This document shows, piece after piece, positions 51,242-61,789 of a DNA stretch of 64,000 nucleotides. The stretch comes from Pseudomonadota bacterium. GTDB lineage: Bacteria; Pseudomonadota; Alphaproteobacteria; Dongiales; Dongiaceae. Below the pieces are notes generated by a model, which did no database searches, was not told the DNA's origin, and saw only the letters and a program-made list of their open reading frames with translations. Location of the stretch: contig JACPDN010000004.1 of NCBI GenBank assembly GCA_016183985.1, positions 62,001-126,000 of the forward strand. Direction: 5' to 3'. Made by a program: the position numbers and the translations under genes. Within the stretch, counting starts at the first letter, position 1; every line of letters begins with the position of its first letter.

Positions 51242-51257
51242 TTGACCGAATGATCAA
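51242..51257. promoter_or_regulatory. RutR-like operator upstream of dihydropyrimidinase
   Basis: TTGACCGAATGATCAA matches the RutR consensus TTGACCA-N2-TGGTCAA at 12 of 14 defined positions. It lies 133 bases before the dihydropyrimidinase start, in a gap without genes. A second box lies before the rutR gene at 63231. Confidence 0.6.
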
Positions 51258-51314
51258 AAAAGAACGCTGCGGGATGTCTGGGCCTTGAGTGTCGGCATCG
51301 ATGCGGCGCCATAG

Positions 51315-52850
<1,536 letters not shown>

Positions 52851-52856
52851 GAAGTA

Positions 52857-52939
52857 CCCCTCACCCCAACCCTCTCCCCACCCAGCCGACGAAGGTCGGC
52901 ATTCGCCCCGCCTGCGGGGAGAGGGGTTGGGGTGAGGGG
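52857..52939. repeat. Interspersed repeat, family B (copy 3), long inverted repeat
   Basis: Arms of 23 and 24 bases (52857-52879 and 52916-52939) are complementary except for one extra G: CCCCTCACCCCAACC then CTCTCCCC, answered by GGGGAGAGG then the reverse. The centre holds GGTCGGCATTCGCC as in copy 1. It lies between converging genes and may also end both transcripts. Confidence 0.85.
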
Positions 52940-52959
52940 CTTGACGCGATGAAAAGATC

Positions 52960-54831
52960 CTAGCCGTCGATGAGACCCAGCACGCGCGGGTAATTGGGAT
53001 GCGTGCGGATGCTGTCGAGGTCGGAATCGTGCTTCATCCAGGCGCGGGTTTCGTGATTGGCGAGCGGTAGCAGCTTTTCCAGAAGCGCTATCGCCTTGTC
53101 GATATTGCCGCGTATCGCGTGGAAGCAGGCGACGTTGTATTGCGTCAGCACGTCGTCGGGATCGATGGCGAGGGCCTGGTCCGCCAATTCCGTCGCCCGC
53201 TCGACATGGCCAAGCTCAAGCTCGCCAAGGGCAGCGAGATAGGCGGGCCGCGGATCTTCGGGGTGCCGTGCGAGTTCCAGCATCGCGCGCTTGACCCCCT
53301 CTTGCGCCGCCGCCTTGACGTCCTGCTGCCGACCCAGCGTGCGATAGATGTTGGTCAGCAGCATCAGCGATTGATAATCGTCGGGTTTCAATTCCGATGC
53401 CCGGCGCATCAGCTCGGCGGCGCGTTCGAAATCGCCCTGCGAGAAGCGGGCGCGGGCATAAAAATAGGTGGCCTCGAACAGATTCGGGTTGAGAGCGATT
53501 GCCGTTTCGAATTCGGTGCAGGCTTCATCGGTTCGATCGGCGAGCGACAGGGCAAGCCCGCGCGAGGCATGAGCTTCGGCCAATCCGCTTTCCAGTTCCA
53601 GCGCCTTGGCGCTGGTCGCAAGGATGCTCTCGACCGGGATCTCCATGTTGTAATGGAGGAACAGGAAGGAATCGCAATCGGCGATGCCGGCATAGGCGCG
53701 GGCATAAAGCGGATCAAGCTCAATGGCACGCGCGAACATGCGCTTGGCCAGCTGGTAGAAGGATTTCGAATGCCGATGCAGGAACAACCGGCCGCGCAGA
53801 TAATAAGTATAGGCCTCGACATTCTCGGTCGGCACTTGCCCCACCAATTTGGTTTCGGCAGGCAGCAGCTTGACCTTCAGCTGCTCGACGATGGTGCGCG
53901 TGATGTCGTCCTGGATGGCAAAGATGTCGGTGAGATCCCGGTCATAGCGGTCGGCCCAGATATGGCCGCCATCCATGCCGTTGATCAGCTGCGCGGTGAT
54001 GCGCACCCGCGATCCGGCCTTCCGCACGCTGCCTTCCAGCACGAAATGGACGCCGAGCTCCTGGGCGATCTGCGTCACCTTCACCGGCTTTCCCTTGAAG
54101 GTGAAGACCGAATTGCGCGCGACCACGAACAGCCCCGAGACCTTCGAAAGATCGGTGATGATGTCCTCGGTGATGCCGTCGGCAAAGTATTCTTGCTCGG
54201 CGTCGCCGCTCATATTGTTGAACGGCAGCACGGCCACCGATGGCTTCTCCGACATGGCGGCGGCTTTCGGCTCCGGGACCGCCACGCGTGCGGATGGGTC
54301 GGCTGCCTCGATCGGCACCATATAGACGCGCACAGGCCGTTCGATGTTCTTTACCGAATGTTCGCCGAAATCCTCGAAGGCCACGGGCAATTTGCTGCCG
54401 ACATGCTCCTGCACCGTGCCCGAAACAGCGATGCCGCCGGGATGGGCCAGGGTCTGCAGGCGTGCCGCGACATTGACGCCGTCGCCATAGATGTCGTCAT
54501 CCTCGACGATGACATCGCCGACATTGATGCCGATGCGGAACTGCACACGGTCATCCTTGGGCAGATGCGTCTCGGCATCGACCATCGCGCGCTGGATTTC
54601 GATGGCGCAACGCACGGCATCGACGACACTGCCGAACTCGACCAGGGCGCCGTCGCCCATCAGCTTCACGACGCGCCCACTATGCGATTGGATACGCGGA
54701 TCGATGAGCTCATGGCGCAGCGCCTTGAGGCGCGTCACGGTCAGCGCCTCATCGCGCTCCATCAAGCGGGAATAGCCGACGACATCGGCAGAGAGGATCG
54801 CAGTCAATCTCCGCTGAACAGCATTCGCCAT
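52960..54831 (-). CDS. Adenylate/guanylate cyclase with TPR repeats
   Basis: About 623 residues. The N-terminal class III cyclase domain has A-I-L-S-A-D-V-V-G-Y-S-R-L-M-E (first metal Asp), G-D-G-A-L-V-E-F-G-S (second) and Y-G-D-G-V-N-V-A-A-R-L. A TolB-like segment (P-S-V-A-V-L-P-F-N-N-M-S-G-D) follows near residue 200, then TPR repeats to the end. No membrane helix is seen, so the protein is cytoplasmic. This cyclase-TolB-TPR layout is frequent in alphaproteobacteria, where many members lack measured activity. The ATG at 54831 is preferred to a GTG at 54879. Confidence 0.88.
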   Translation of the reverse strand: MANAVQRRLTAILSADVVGYSRLMERDEALTVTRLKALRHELIDPRIQSHSGRVVKLMGDGALVEFGSVVDAVRCAIEIQRAMVDAETHLPKDDRVQFRIGINVGDVIVEDDDIYGDGVNVAARLQTLAHPGGIAVSGTVQEHVGSKLPVAFEDFGEHSVKNIERPVRVYMVPIEAADPSARVAVPEPKAAAMSEKPSVAVLPFNNMSGDAEQEYFADGITEDIITDLSKVSGLFVVARNSVFTFKGKPVKVTQIAQELGVHFVLEGSVRKAGSRVRITAQLINGMDGGHIWADRYDRDLTDIFAIQDDITRTIVEQLKVKLLPAETKLVGQVPTENVEAYTYYLRGRLFLHRHSKSFYQLAKRMFARAIELDPLYARAYAGIADCDSFLFLHYNMEIPVESILATSAKALELESGLAEAHASRGLALSLADRTDEACTEFETAIALNPNLFEATYFYARARFSQGDFERAAELMRRASELKPDDYQSLMLLTNIYRTLGRQQDVKAAAQEGVKRAMLELARHPEDPRPAYLAALGELELGHVERATELADQALAIDPDDVLTQYNVACFHAIRGNIDKAIALLEKLLPLANHETRAWMKHDSDLDSIRTHPNYPRVLGLIDG

Positions 54832-55017
54832 ATTGTCTTGCCGCCAAGTTCCGGACCGTCGCCTAGGCGCGAACAGCACTTACCGATGGTAGCATCCCGC
54901 GACGGATGAGAGTCCACCATCGTCACCGGAAACTACCAAGTTAGGACTTGGATCCTCGGCTGGCAAGGCGACTGTTCGGCAGGGGCGAAAGCGGCAGGCG
55001 AAAGCCGCCGAGCGGGA

Positions 55018-55500
55018 TCAGCACACCGTATAGAAAGGGAATGCCTTCTTCTTTGGCGCGGGCGCCACGGATGCGGCGGGCTTATTCCAATTCGCGGCAA
55101 ACGCCAGGAAGCGCCGGGTCTGGCGGGCGGCACTCTCGGCATAGGTCGCGCTCAAGGTCCGGTCCCAGAATTTCGCGAGCAATCCGCGGATCTCGACTGT
55201 CGAGCGCACCAGCGTGCCTTTGGTCGTCGGAATGAAGGAATGCTCCGTGCGCATCTGTGCCAGCGGCAGGTAGGCCACATCGATGAAGCGGTAGGGTTCG
55301 ACCATGGTCTCGACCTTGAGCTTCACCGCTTGGCGGCCACGCGGAACCAGTGCGAATTCGGATCCCTCATTGGCCGGGCCTTCCAGGATGATCGCTTCGA
55401 TGCCGTCATCCCATTGCGGCCAGCTCGCGACATCGGTGAAAGCCCGATAGAGCTGTTCCGGCGGCAGGTTTGTCACAGTTTCGTAAGAATAGCGGCGCAT
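55018..55500 (-). CDS. SRPBCC / polyketide cyclase-like protein
   Basis: About 160 residues with the START-like fold: Y-E-T-V-T-N-L-P-P-E-Q-L-Y-R-A-F-T-D-V-A-S-W-P-Q-W at the start, the G-S-E-F-A-L-V-P-R-G strands, and the long C-terminal helix with T-L-S-A-T-Y-A-E-S. Such proteins bind hydrophobic ligands or modify lipids/polyketides, but nothing indicates which. A GGAGGAGGA site fixes the ATG at 55500. It is monocistronic by position. Confidence 0.82.
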   Translation of the reverse strand: MRRYSYETVTNLPPEQLYRAFTDVASWPQWDDGIEAIILEGPANEGSEFALVPRGRQAVKLKVETMVEPYRFIDVAYLPLAQMRTEHSFIPTTKGTLVRSTVEIRGLLAKFWDRTLSATYAESAARQTRRFLAFAANWNKPAASVAPAPKKKAFPFYTVC

Positions 55501-55593
55501 GGGAATCCTCCTCCTGATCTGGAGGAGGATCCTACCCATGGCGAGTGTCAGATTCTGTCAGCAGCGTGGCAGTGTAGACTCTTTTCGCGAAAT

Positions 55594-55896
55594 CTACTGT
55601 GGGCGCGGGCCGGTACCGACACAGGTGGTCGGGTGATTGGCATCGAAGGAACATGACACGCCGAGGCCGTTATCCTTCTCGCAATTGACGATGCGGCCGC
55701 CATTGCCGGAGTTGCCACCATCGCTCACCGTGCCGCCGATATTCTGGCAATTGGAAATGAACTGTCCGGCATTGAGCTTGGGTTTGGTCACATTCACCAT
55801 CGGCCCGATGTTCTCAGCGAAGGCGAGCTGCGGCCCGAAAGCGGCGATGGCGAAGATGGCAAGCGAGAAACTGGTTTTGCGAAATTTGGTGGTCAT
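55594..55896 (-). CDS. Small secreted four-cysteine protein
   Basis: 100 residues. A clear signal peptide (F-S-L-A-I-F-A-I-A-A-F-G-P-Q-L-A-F-A) is followed by a 75-residue mature domain with Cys in S-N-C-Q-N, V-N-C-E-K, V-S-C-S-F and T-T-C-V-G, likely two disulphides. The middle is Gly/Asn-rich (D-G-G-N-S-G-N-G-G). I recognise no family. GGAG at suitable distance supports this ATG rather than a longer frame reaching 56070. Confidence 0.75.
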   Translation of the reverse strand: MTTKFRKTSFSLAIFAIAAFGPQLAFAENIGPMVNVTKPKLNAGQFISNCQNIGGTVSDGGNSGNGGRIVNCEKDNGLGVSCSFDANHPTTCVGTGPRPQ

Positions 55897-56059
55897 GGCA
55901 CTTCTCCGAAGATACCGACCCCGCCAGGTCTTGACCCCATCGGTCAAAGCCCGGGATCGCGTGTCGCCTAGAAGCATGGGATCGCCCAATGCCAAGCACC
56001 AGTGATGCGGATCACGCAAGGCGATCCACATCATCCGGCTCACGGTTTCGTGTGACGCT

Positions 56060-56941
56060 TCAGCGTGCAACCAGCGGCAAATTGATCTCGGTCAGCCATT
56101 CCTCGGGAGGCAATTCGCGCGGATTATTGAGGTATTCTTCGAAAACAGGCCGATCCGCCGGCACCTCGCCGCTGCCCGGCAGCCATTGGCCGAAGAGCCA
56201 GGCATAGGCGTGATGGAGCTCGGCATAGGGCCCCTTGTGCCGCAGCACCGCATGCCGCCCGCCGGCAAGATCGATGAGGCGTGGGCCATCCGCATCATCA
56301 GGTGGTGTCACACCTGGCGCCACGCTGATGCAGGCATCCGAGCGCCATTCGGCCGGCGGCGCGCTCGCCGTGTCGCTGTAATAGATGCCGATGCCGCGCG
56401 TCGCCGGCCCCATCAGCCCACGGGGGCCCGCCCAGGCGAACAGGCGTTCGAAGACGGAACCGATCTCCAGGTAATGGCCCTGGTGGCGGAAGGCCGCGAG
56501 GCGCACGGGTTGGCATTCGCGGATGGTGACGTTGAACATGGCATGCTCCGGGGTGACGTTGCGGGATGCCGGAGGTGCCTCCGAATAATCCATCACCAGG
56601 AAGCCGCGTTGCCGATAGGTGGCGGGCGGCGTGCCATAAGCCGATTGAAAGGCACGGGTGAAAGCAGCGACGCTGCCATAACCCGCGGCCCGCGCGATCA
56701 GGCGCACCGGCGTCTCCGATCCGATGAGGCTCCCCGCCGCGCGGTGCAGGCGCAGGCGCCTCAGACTCTCCGCCGCCGTCTCGCCGGTCATGCCGGCATA
56801 GATGCGGTGGAAATGATAGGGCGACAGATGCGCCACCTCGGCGAGGCTGGCAAGATCGAGATCCGCATCCAGATGCTCACCCATATATCGGATGACCCGC
56901 TGGATGCGGCGGCTGTAGTCAAGGCTGGTGTTGGGTTTCAT
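56060..56941 (-). CDS. AraC family regulator with GyrI-like effector domain
   Basis: About 293 residues. The N-terminal double HTH (residues 8-105) has A-E-V-A-H-L-S-P-Y-H-F-H-R-I-Y and I-A-R-A-A-G-Y-G-S-V-A-A-F-T-R-A-F. The C-terminal half is a GyrI-like/SbmC small-molecule-binding domain (F-R-H-Q-G-H-Y, G-I-Y-Y-S-D, V-L-R-H-K-G-P-Y-A-E-L), as in MarA/Rob-type or BmrR-like ligand sensors. GGAGG sets the start at 56941. It lies 73 bases after the NTF2-like gene on the same strand. Confidence 0.88.
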   Translation of the reverse strand: MKPNTSLDYSRRIQRVIRYMGEHLDADLDLASLAEVAHLSPYHFHRIYAGMTGETAAESLRRLRLHRAAGSLIGSETPVRLIARAAGYGSVAAFTRAFQSAYGTPPATYRQRGFLVMDYSEAPPASRNVTPEHAMFNVTIRECQPVRLAAFRHQGHYLEIGSVFERLFAWAGPRGLMGPATRGIGIYYSDTASAPPAEWRSDACISVAPGVTPPDDADGPRLIDLAGGRHAVLRHKGPYAELHHAYAWLFGQWLPGSGEVPADRPVFEEYLNNPRELPPEEWLTEINLPLVAR

Positions 56942-57014
56942 GATGAACCTCCGACGCGGCCGAGACTGCCTGAAGGTGATTTGATCGCGCTTGCGAAGTT
57001 TGGGATCTCGCCAA

Positions 57015-57449
57015 TCACCAATCGATCGGCACGCCGCGCTGTTTCCAGGCGCTGTCCTCGGTATGGGCGAGGATACCGATGATGGCAGGGGCGCCAGCAT
57101 CACGCCCCTTGCCATCGAGGCGCAGGGTATAGGTGGTGTGGAAGTCGACGATATGGCCGCCCTGTCTGTTGATGAGCGCCCAGTCGATATGCGCTTGGCC
57201 GAAGGTCGGCGACAGCCTCTGGAAGTCGAACCTTGCAATCTCCGCCCGGGCGAAATCGACCTTGTCATAGAAGGCGACGAAACCCATCATATCGGCCAGC
57301 ATTTCTGTGCGGTCGCGAAAGACATAGCCAGTATCCTCGGAGAGGATCTGCACCGGAAAGGCATAATGATCACAAATCCCCGCCGCATCCTGCGCGGTAA
57401 AGGCGCGGGCATAGCCGTCGAAGAAGCTGCGAATATCGGATGCGGTCAT
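57015..57449 (-). CDS. NTF2/SnoaL-like protein
   Basis: 144 residues. The N-terminal helix I-R-S-F-F-D-G-Y-A-R-A-F-T-A-Q-D and the following Y-A-F-P pattern, strands around F-H-T-T-Y-T-L-R-L-D and a C-terminal W-K-Q-R-G match the NTF2-like cone fold. Possible catalytic Asp/His residues are present but not diagnostic. It may share a promoter with the AraC/GyrI gene downstream. Function is not assignable. Confidence 0.72.
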   Translation of the reverse strand: MTASDIRSFFDGYARAFTAQDAAGICDHYAFPVQILSEDTGYVFRDRTEMLADMMGFVAFYDKVDFARAEIARFDFQRLSPTFGQAHIDWALINRQGGHIVDFHTTYTLRLDGKGRDAGAPAIIGILAHTEDSAWKQRGVPIDW

Positions 57450-57652
57450 GGCGTCTTTCTGGTGTTGATGATCTGAGGACAGTCTAGCAAGACGGGCATA
57501 CACCAAGAAAGGCCGATCTTCCGGGACCGACGCCATACAAACCATCGCCATTGCCGAATTGACGGTGCCGGCCAATCGGGCGATGCTCGACAACGGGTGT
57601 TGCCGTCGCTTCTACCGCCAACCGTCACGCCTATTCGCGCGAGTTGTCATCC

Positions 57653-58414
57653 ATGTTCCAGCCTGACGATCGATCGCTGATCGCGACATGCGCCCTGGCC
57701 ATCCTGTTGCTCCTTGGGGCAGGGGGCGCCCCACGCGCCGCCGAACCGATGCGCTTTGTGCTGAACGAGGCACAGGCGGCACCCTTGGTTCTTTTTGAAG
57801 GCGGCAAGCCGGTCGGCGGGATCGTCTATGATATCGGGAAGGCATTGGGAGAAACGCTCGGCATCCCGGTTCAGTTCGTCGTCTTGCCAAGGAAGCGCAT
57901 CGACGCCGCCGCGATCGCGGGCGATATCGACCTGCGTTGCTACATCAACCCGGCATGGACGCAATTCGCCGACCAGTTCGTCTGGAGTGATGTCCTGTTC
58001 GCCGTCTCGGATGTGCTGGTTGGCGGCGAACAGGTGCCGGAACCAAAGGCGCTAATGGAATTGCCCAACAAGGCGCGGATCACAACCGTTCTCGGTTATG
58101 TCTATCCAACGCTGGAGCCGCTCTTCGAATCCGGCCGCGCGATCCGCGACGACGCGGCCGACCAGGAAAAGGTTCTGCTGATGGTTTCCGGCGGCAGGAA
58201 TCCATATGCGGTGTCGAATTCGCTCGGGCTCGCCTGGTACCTGCGCATCACCCCACGCCATTCCCTCGCCCCCTGGCGCCTGGAACTGTCGCGCTATGAC
58301 GTCCATTGCGCCGTGCCTAAGCAAGGCGCCATTCCCGCCGCCATGATCAATGACGCGCTGGACAAGCTCAAGAACGATGGCGAGATCGAAAAAATCCTCG
58401 CGCGCTATCGCTAA
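57653..58414 (+). CDS. Secreted solute-binding protein-like (family 3)
   Basis: About 253 residues. A signal peptide ends near P-R-A-A-E. The mature part shows the family 3 fold start P-M-R-F-V-L-N-E-A-Q-A and G-I-V-Y-D-I-G-K-A-L-G-E-T-L-G-I-P-V, with a closing I-N-D-A-L-D-K-L-K-N-D-G-E-I-E-K-I. Such proteins bind amino acids or act as orphan sensors. No ABC permease adjoins it. An earlier TTG start at 57644 is possible. Its stop overlaps that of the convergent EamA gene by four bases. Confidence 0.82.
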   Translation: MFQPDDRSLIATCALAILLLLGAGGAPRAAEPMRFVLNEAQAAPLVLFEGGKPVGGIVYDIGKALGETLGIPVQFVVLPRKRIDAAAIAGDIDLRCYINPAWTQFADQFVWSDVLFAVSDVLVGGEQVPEPKALMELPNKARITTVLGYVYPTLEPLFESGRAIRDDAADQEKVLLMVSGGRNPYAVSNSLGLAWYLRITPRHSLAPWRLELSRYDVHCAVPKQGAIPAAMINDALDKLKNDGEIEKILARYR

Positions 58415-59352
58415 CGCCGCTGCAGAATGCGGATCGACAGCCAGATGCCGAGGATGGAGAGGGCAAAGCCGCCCAGCTCGATCGCGCTGGGAATTCGGCC
58501 CTCGGCGAGGAAGACGTAGAACACGCCGAACACGGTTTCGAACACAATGAGCTGACCGGCCAATGTCACCGGCAGCCTGGTCGAGGCGAGGTTGAAGAGC
58601 GCCGCAGCCACCCAGGAGGCGCCGAGGCCCAGCACGGTGCTCCAGAACGCCACGGCGAAAACCTCACCGGTCGCAAAGAGACGCGGGATCGATTGAGCAC
58701 CTCCGCCGAAAATGAAGTGCAGTGGAAAAAGCGCCAGGGTGAGCCCCAAGGTCGCAACGCCGATGGCGCTGGCCCACGCGCTGGCGCTGACATCGCGTCT
58801 GCGCTTGAGGAAGGCGGCGTTGGCGACGGCGTACCAGGTCCACATGATGACCGGAGCCACCAAGCAGAAGATTCCAGGTAGCGAGGCGCGGGCACTACCG
58901 GCATCCGTGCCGCGCGTCAGATTGACCAGCATCAGCCCGACGAAAATGATAAGGAGCGGCCGGGCCAGCTTGCTCCATGGCAAGGCGCCTTCGCGCCAAT
59001 TGCCGGCCAGCGCCACGGTGACGGGCAGGAGGCCGATGATCGGCACGGCCAGTCCCGCACCAGCCAGGCGAATACCCAGCACCAGCAGCGCGTAATAGAG
59101 CAGGTTGCCGAAGAAGGCGAAGGCAGCGGCCAGCAGCCAATCGGCCGCCGACAGGCGGACGCTTCCGAAACGCCAGAGCAGAAACAGCGAGCAGATGCCA
59201 TAAGCGAAATAGCGCCCGAAGGTGATGTCGAGCGACGACGCCCCCGGCACCATCAGCGGCACGATGAAAGCCAGCGCCCAGAGCGCCGTGGTGGCGATCA
59301 TTGCGGCGAGCGGTGCCGGTGCCACCCTGATGGCATGCGCGTTATCGGTCAT
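58411..59352 (-). CDS. EamA/DMT family transporter (2)
   Basis: About 313 residues with ten helices in two repeats. The first begins M-I-A-T-T-A-L-W-A-L-A-F-I-V-P-L; the final helix I-L-G-I-W-L-S-I-R-I is followed by a basic tail. It contains the usual polar residues of the family. The ATG at 59352 after GGATGGGG is chosen over upstream codons that would overlap the MFS gene region. Probable metabolite exporter with unknown substrate. Confidence 0.85.
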   Translation of the reverse strand: MTDNAHAIRVAPAPLAAMIATTALWALAFIVPLMVPGASSLDITFGRYFAYGICSLFLLWRFGSVRLSAADWLLAAAFAFFGNLLYYALLVLGIRLAGAGLAVPIIGLLPVTVALAGNWREGALPWSKLARPLLIIFVGLMLVNLTRGTDAGSARASLPGIFCLVAPVIMWTWYAVANAAFLKRRRDVSASAWASAIGVATLGLTLALFPLHFIFGGGAQSIPRLFATGEVFAVAFWSTVLGLGASWVAAALFNLASTRLPVTLAGQLIVFETVFGVFYVFLAEGRIPSAIELGGFALSILGIWLSIRILQRR

Positions 59353-59464
59353 GGCCCCATCCAGCGGGTAATATCGATCCACGCCATGGTAAAGGCATAT
59401 GCCTTGATTTTCTACCGCTGGTACGCCACAAAGACGCCCCTTTTTCATGTCGAGGCGGGAAGGC

Positions 59465-60739
59465 ATGGAGCAGACATCCGAAGAGCAAGAACCGCGGGAG
59501 GCACGGCCGCCGCGTAGATCCTGGCTGATCGATATCAGCCCCTTGCGGGGATCGGCGCCGTTTCACCGGCTGTGGTGGGGACAGCTGCTGTCCGGTATCG
59601 GCTCGTCGATGACGGCGGTCGTCGTCTCGGTCCAGGTCTATCAACTGACCGGCTCCTCACTCGCCGTCGGCATGGTGGGGCTTGCGGCCTTGGTACCGCT
59701 GCTTGCTGTGGGTTTGACGGCCGGAATCATGGTCGACAGTAGCGACCGGCGACACCTCGCCTTTCTCACCAGCCTGATACTGGTCGCGATCTCCCTGGGC
59801 TTCGCGGCCCAGGTTGCGCTGGCGCCAGCGGAACTGTGGTTGCTTTACGCGTTCGTCGTCGTGCAGAACGCGGTCTTCGCGCTGGAGAGTCCCACTCTGC
59901 GCGCGATCGTGCCGGCGCTGGTCGCGACGGATAAGTTCGCTGCGGCAGCGGCGCTGTCGATGTTCTCGTTCCAGATCAGCATCCTTCTGGGGCCGATCCT
60001 CGCCGGCCTGGTGATCGACGGGCTCGGCATCATGGCCGCCTATCTCATCGATGCCGCGACCTTCATCATCGCTGCCTATGCCGCCTGGCGCTTGCCGCCT
60101 TTGCCGGCGGCGACCGACGGGGCGCAGCCAAGCCTTGCCGGATTCGTCGAGGGCATCCGGTTCCTCAAATCGAAAAACCTGCTTTTCATGCCGTTGCTGC
60201 TTGATATCAACGGCATGTTGTTCGGCATGCCGCGTGCGCTTTTTCCGGCACTCGCGGCGATGCATTTCGCGGGCACCGCCGGATCGGTGGGACTTCTCTA
60301 TGCAGCGCCGGCCATGGGCGGCATCATCGGCGCTTTTTTCTCAGGCCCGCTGACAAGATCGCGCCGGCATGGACTGGCGTTGCTCATTGCCACGACCATC
60401 TGGGGCCTCAGCAGCGCGACCTTCGCGGTCAGCGATGTCTTGTGGATCGGTATTCTATTTTTGGCGATAGCGGGTGCTGCGGATATGGCGACCGGCGTTT
60501 TCCGCGCCACCATTCTGCAGACGCAGGCACCGGGTGCCTTGATGGGACGCATCAGCGCCGCGGCCTTCGTGGTCGGTGTCGGTGGGCCGTGGTTGGGCGA
60601 TATCGAATCCGGCATCGCCGCGGAACTGACGACACCTGTCTTTGCTGCCGTCGCAGGCGGCATCGCCTGCGTCATCGGCGTCATCCTGCTCCATCTCTGG
60701 CGTCCGGAATTCGCACGCTACCGCGCGCCGTTGAATTAG
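59465..60739 (+). CDS. MFS exporter (EntS/MFS_3-like)
   Basis: About 424 residues with twelve helices. The N-terminus P-L-R-G-S-A-P-F-H-R-L-W-W-G-Q-L-L-S-G-I-G-S and the loop motif G-I-M-V-D-S-S-D-R-R between helices 2 and 3 match the enterobactin-exporter-like group. Members export siderophores or drugs. GGGAAGG favours the ATG at 59465 over 59447. No siderophore genes are near, so the substrate is open. It converges on the Rap1a/Tai-like gene. Confidence 0.86.
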   Translation: MEQTSEEQEPREARPPRRSWLIDISPLRGSAPFHRLWWGQLLSGIGSSMTAVVVSVQVYQLTGSSLAVGMVGLAALVPLLAVGLTAGIMVDSSDRRHLAFLTSLILVAISLGFAAQVALAPAELWLLYAFVVVQNAVFALESPTLRAIVPALVATDKFAAAAALSMFSFQISILLGPILAGLVIDGLGIMAAYLIDAATFIIAAYAAWRLPPLPAATDGAQPSLAGFVEGIRFLKSKNLLFMPLLLDINGMLFGMPRALFPALAAMHFAGTAGSVGLLYAAPAMGGIIGAFFSGPLTRSRRHGLALLIATTIWGLSSATFAVSDVLWIGILFLAIAGAADMATGVFRATILQTQAPGALMGRISAAAFVVGVGGPWLGDIESGIAAELTTPVFAAVAGGIACVIGVILLHLWRPEFARYRAPLN

Positions 60740-60742
60740 ACG

Positions 60743-61111
60743 TCATTCCGTATCGATCGGATCACCCAGGGAATCACTGGGCACGGCTTGCGGGATCAGG
60801 CTGCGCTGCGTGCAAGGGTCGACGCTGAGCAGAGCTTCGCGGATGAGGTTGGCGAGATCGTCGCTTTGGCGTTCGGGATGTTCCTTGATCCAGGCGACGA
60901 CGCCGTCCGTCACGCGCATGTCGTCGGTGTTCGCCCGCGCGCAGGCGGGGTCGGTGCTGGTCTCGTCGGTCATCATCACGCGCACGGCGCCGATCATGGC
61001 GATGCAGGCGGCGTGATCGTCCGGCACCGTGGACAGACAGGTGGCGCCGGTATAGGCGAAGGCGGGCAGGGCGGAGAGGAATAGCAGCAATGCTGCAAGA
61101 GGCAGCCGCAT
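60743..61111 (-). CDS. Rap1a/Tai-like secreted protein
   Basis: 122 residues. A signal peptide ends near P-A-F-A-Y. The mature domain has Cys in T-C-L-S-T, A-A-C-I-A, P-A-C-A-R and D-P-C-T-Q, and the helix V-V-A-W-I-K-E-H-P-E-R-Q-S-D-D-L-A-N-L-I-R-E-A-L, which fits the Rap1a/Tai family. That family includes immunity proteins to type VI amidase effectors, but many members have no such link. No T6SS gene is in the window. It starts two bases after the LysE stop. Confidence 0.72.
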   Translation of the reverse strand: MRLPLAALLLFLSALPAFAYTGATCLSTVPDDHAACIAMIGAVRVMMTDETSTDPACARANTDDMRVTDGVVAWIKEHPERQSDDLANLIREALLSVDPCTQRSLIPQAVPSDSLGDPIDTE

Positions 61112-61113
61112 CG

Positions 61114-61737
61114 TCAACGCCGCGCCGCCGCCAGCCACAGGCCGCCGCCGATGAGGCAGGCGCCGCTCGCTTTGGTGAGAATGCGCAGACGCCGCTTCGA
61201 GAGGGCGCGCCCCAATGTGCCGGCAAGGAGCGCATAAGTGCCATCGCTCATCGCCGCAACGATCATGGAAGTGACGCCCATCAGCGCGATCTGCGGGCCA
61301 TAGGGGCGGGCAGGGTCGATGAATTGCGGGAAGAACGCGCCGAAGAAGAGCAGCATCTTCGGATTGCTGAGGGCTACGAGCGCTCCCTGCAACAGGAACC
61401 CGCCGCGCGGACCTTTTACGGCCGCGCCAGTGTCGCCGCCGAGCAAATCGAATCCAGGCGCCGTCCACATTTTCCACCCCAGATAGATGAGATAGGCAGC
61501 CCCCGCATAGCGCAGCAGGTCGAACCATTCGCCAATCATCGCGATGACCGAGGTGAGGCCGATGCCCGCGACCGCAATCATGATGGCAAGCCCTGCCTGG
61601 GTGCCCGCGACGTTCTTCAAGCCGGCACCGGTGCCATGGCGCAAAGCATTGGCGACGATGAGCGTGGCCGTGGGTCCGGGGATGACCGCCATGACGGCGC
61701 AGGTGATGACGAAGGCGGTGTAGAGGTTGAGGGACAT
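61114..61737 (-). CDS. LysE/RhtB family exporter
   Basis: About 207 residues, six helices. The family block A-V-I-P-G-P-T-A-T-L-I-V-A-N-A-L-R-H-G near the start and A-L-S-N-P-K-M-L-L-F-F-G-A-F-F-P-Q-F-I-D in the middle are diagnostic for amino-acid exporters such as RhtB. It likely expels an amino acid or homoserine lactone. The ATG at 61737 begins M-S-L-N-L-Y; upstream sequence is repeat A copy 7. The small secreted gene follows directly. Confidence 0.9.
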   Translation of the reverse strand: MSLNLYTAFVITCAVMAVIPGPTATLIVANALRHGTGAGLKNVAGTQAGLAIMIAVAGIGLTSVIAMIGEWFDLLRYAGAAYLIYLGWKMWTAPGFDLLGGDTGAAVKGPRGGFLLQGALVALSNPKMLLFFGAFFPQFIDPARPYGPQIALMGVTSMIVAAMSDGTYALLAGTLGRALSKRRLRILTKASGACLIGGGLWLAAARR

Positions 61738-61789
61738 GGAGCACTGGTCCTGATGGTGGAGGTTGGATTGTGCGCTATCATCATCACGA

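Noticed and set aside
53119-54909. 596-codon plus-strand frame inside the TPR cyclase
   Set aside because: Shadow frame with no motif.
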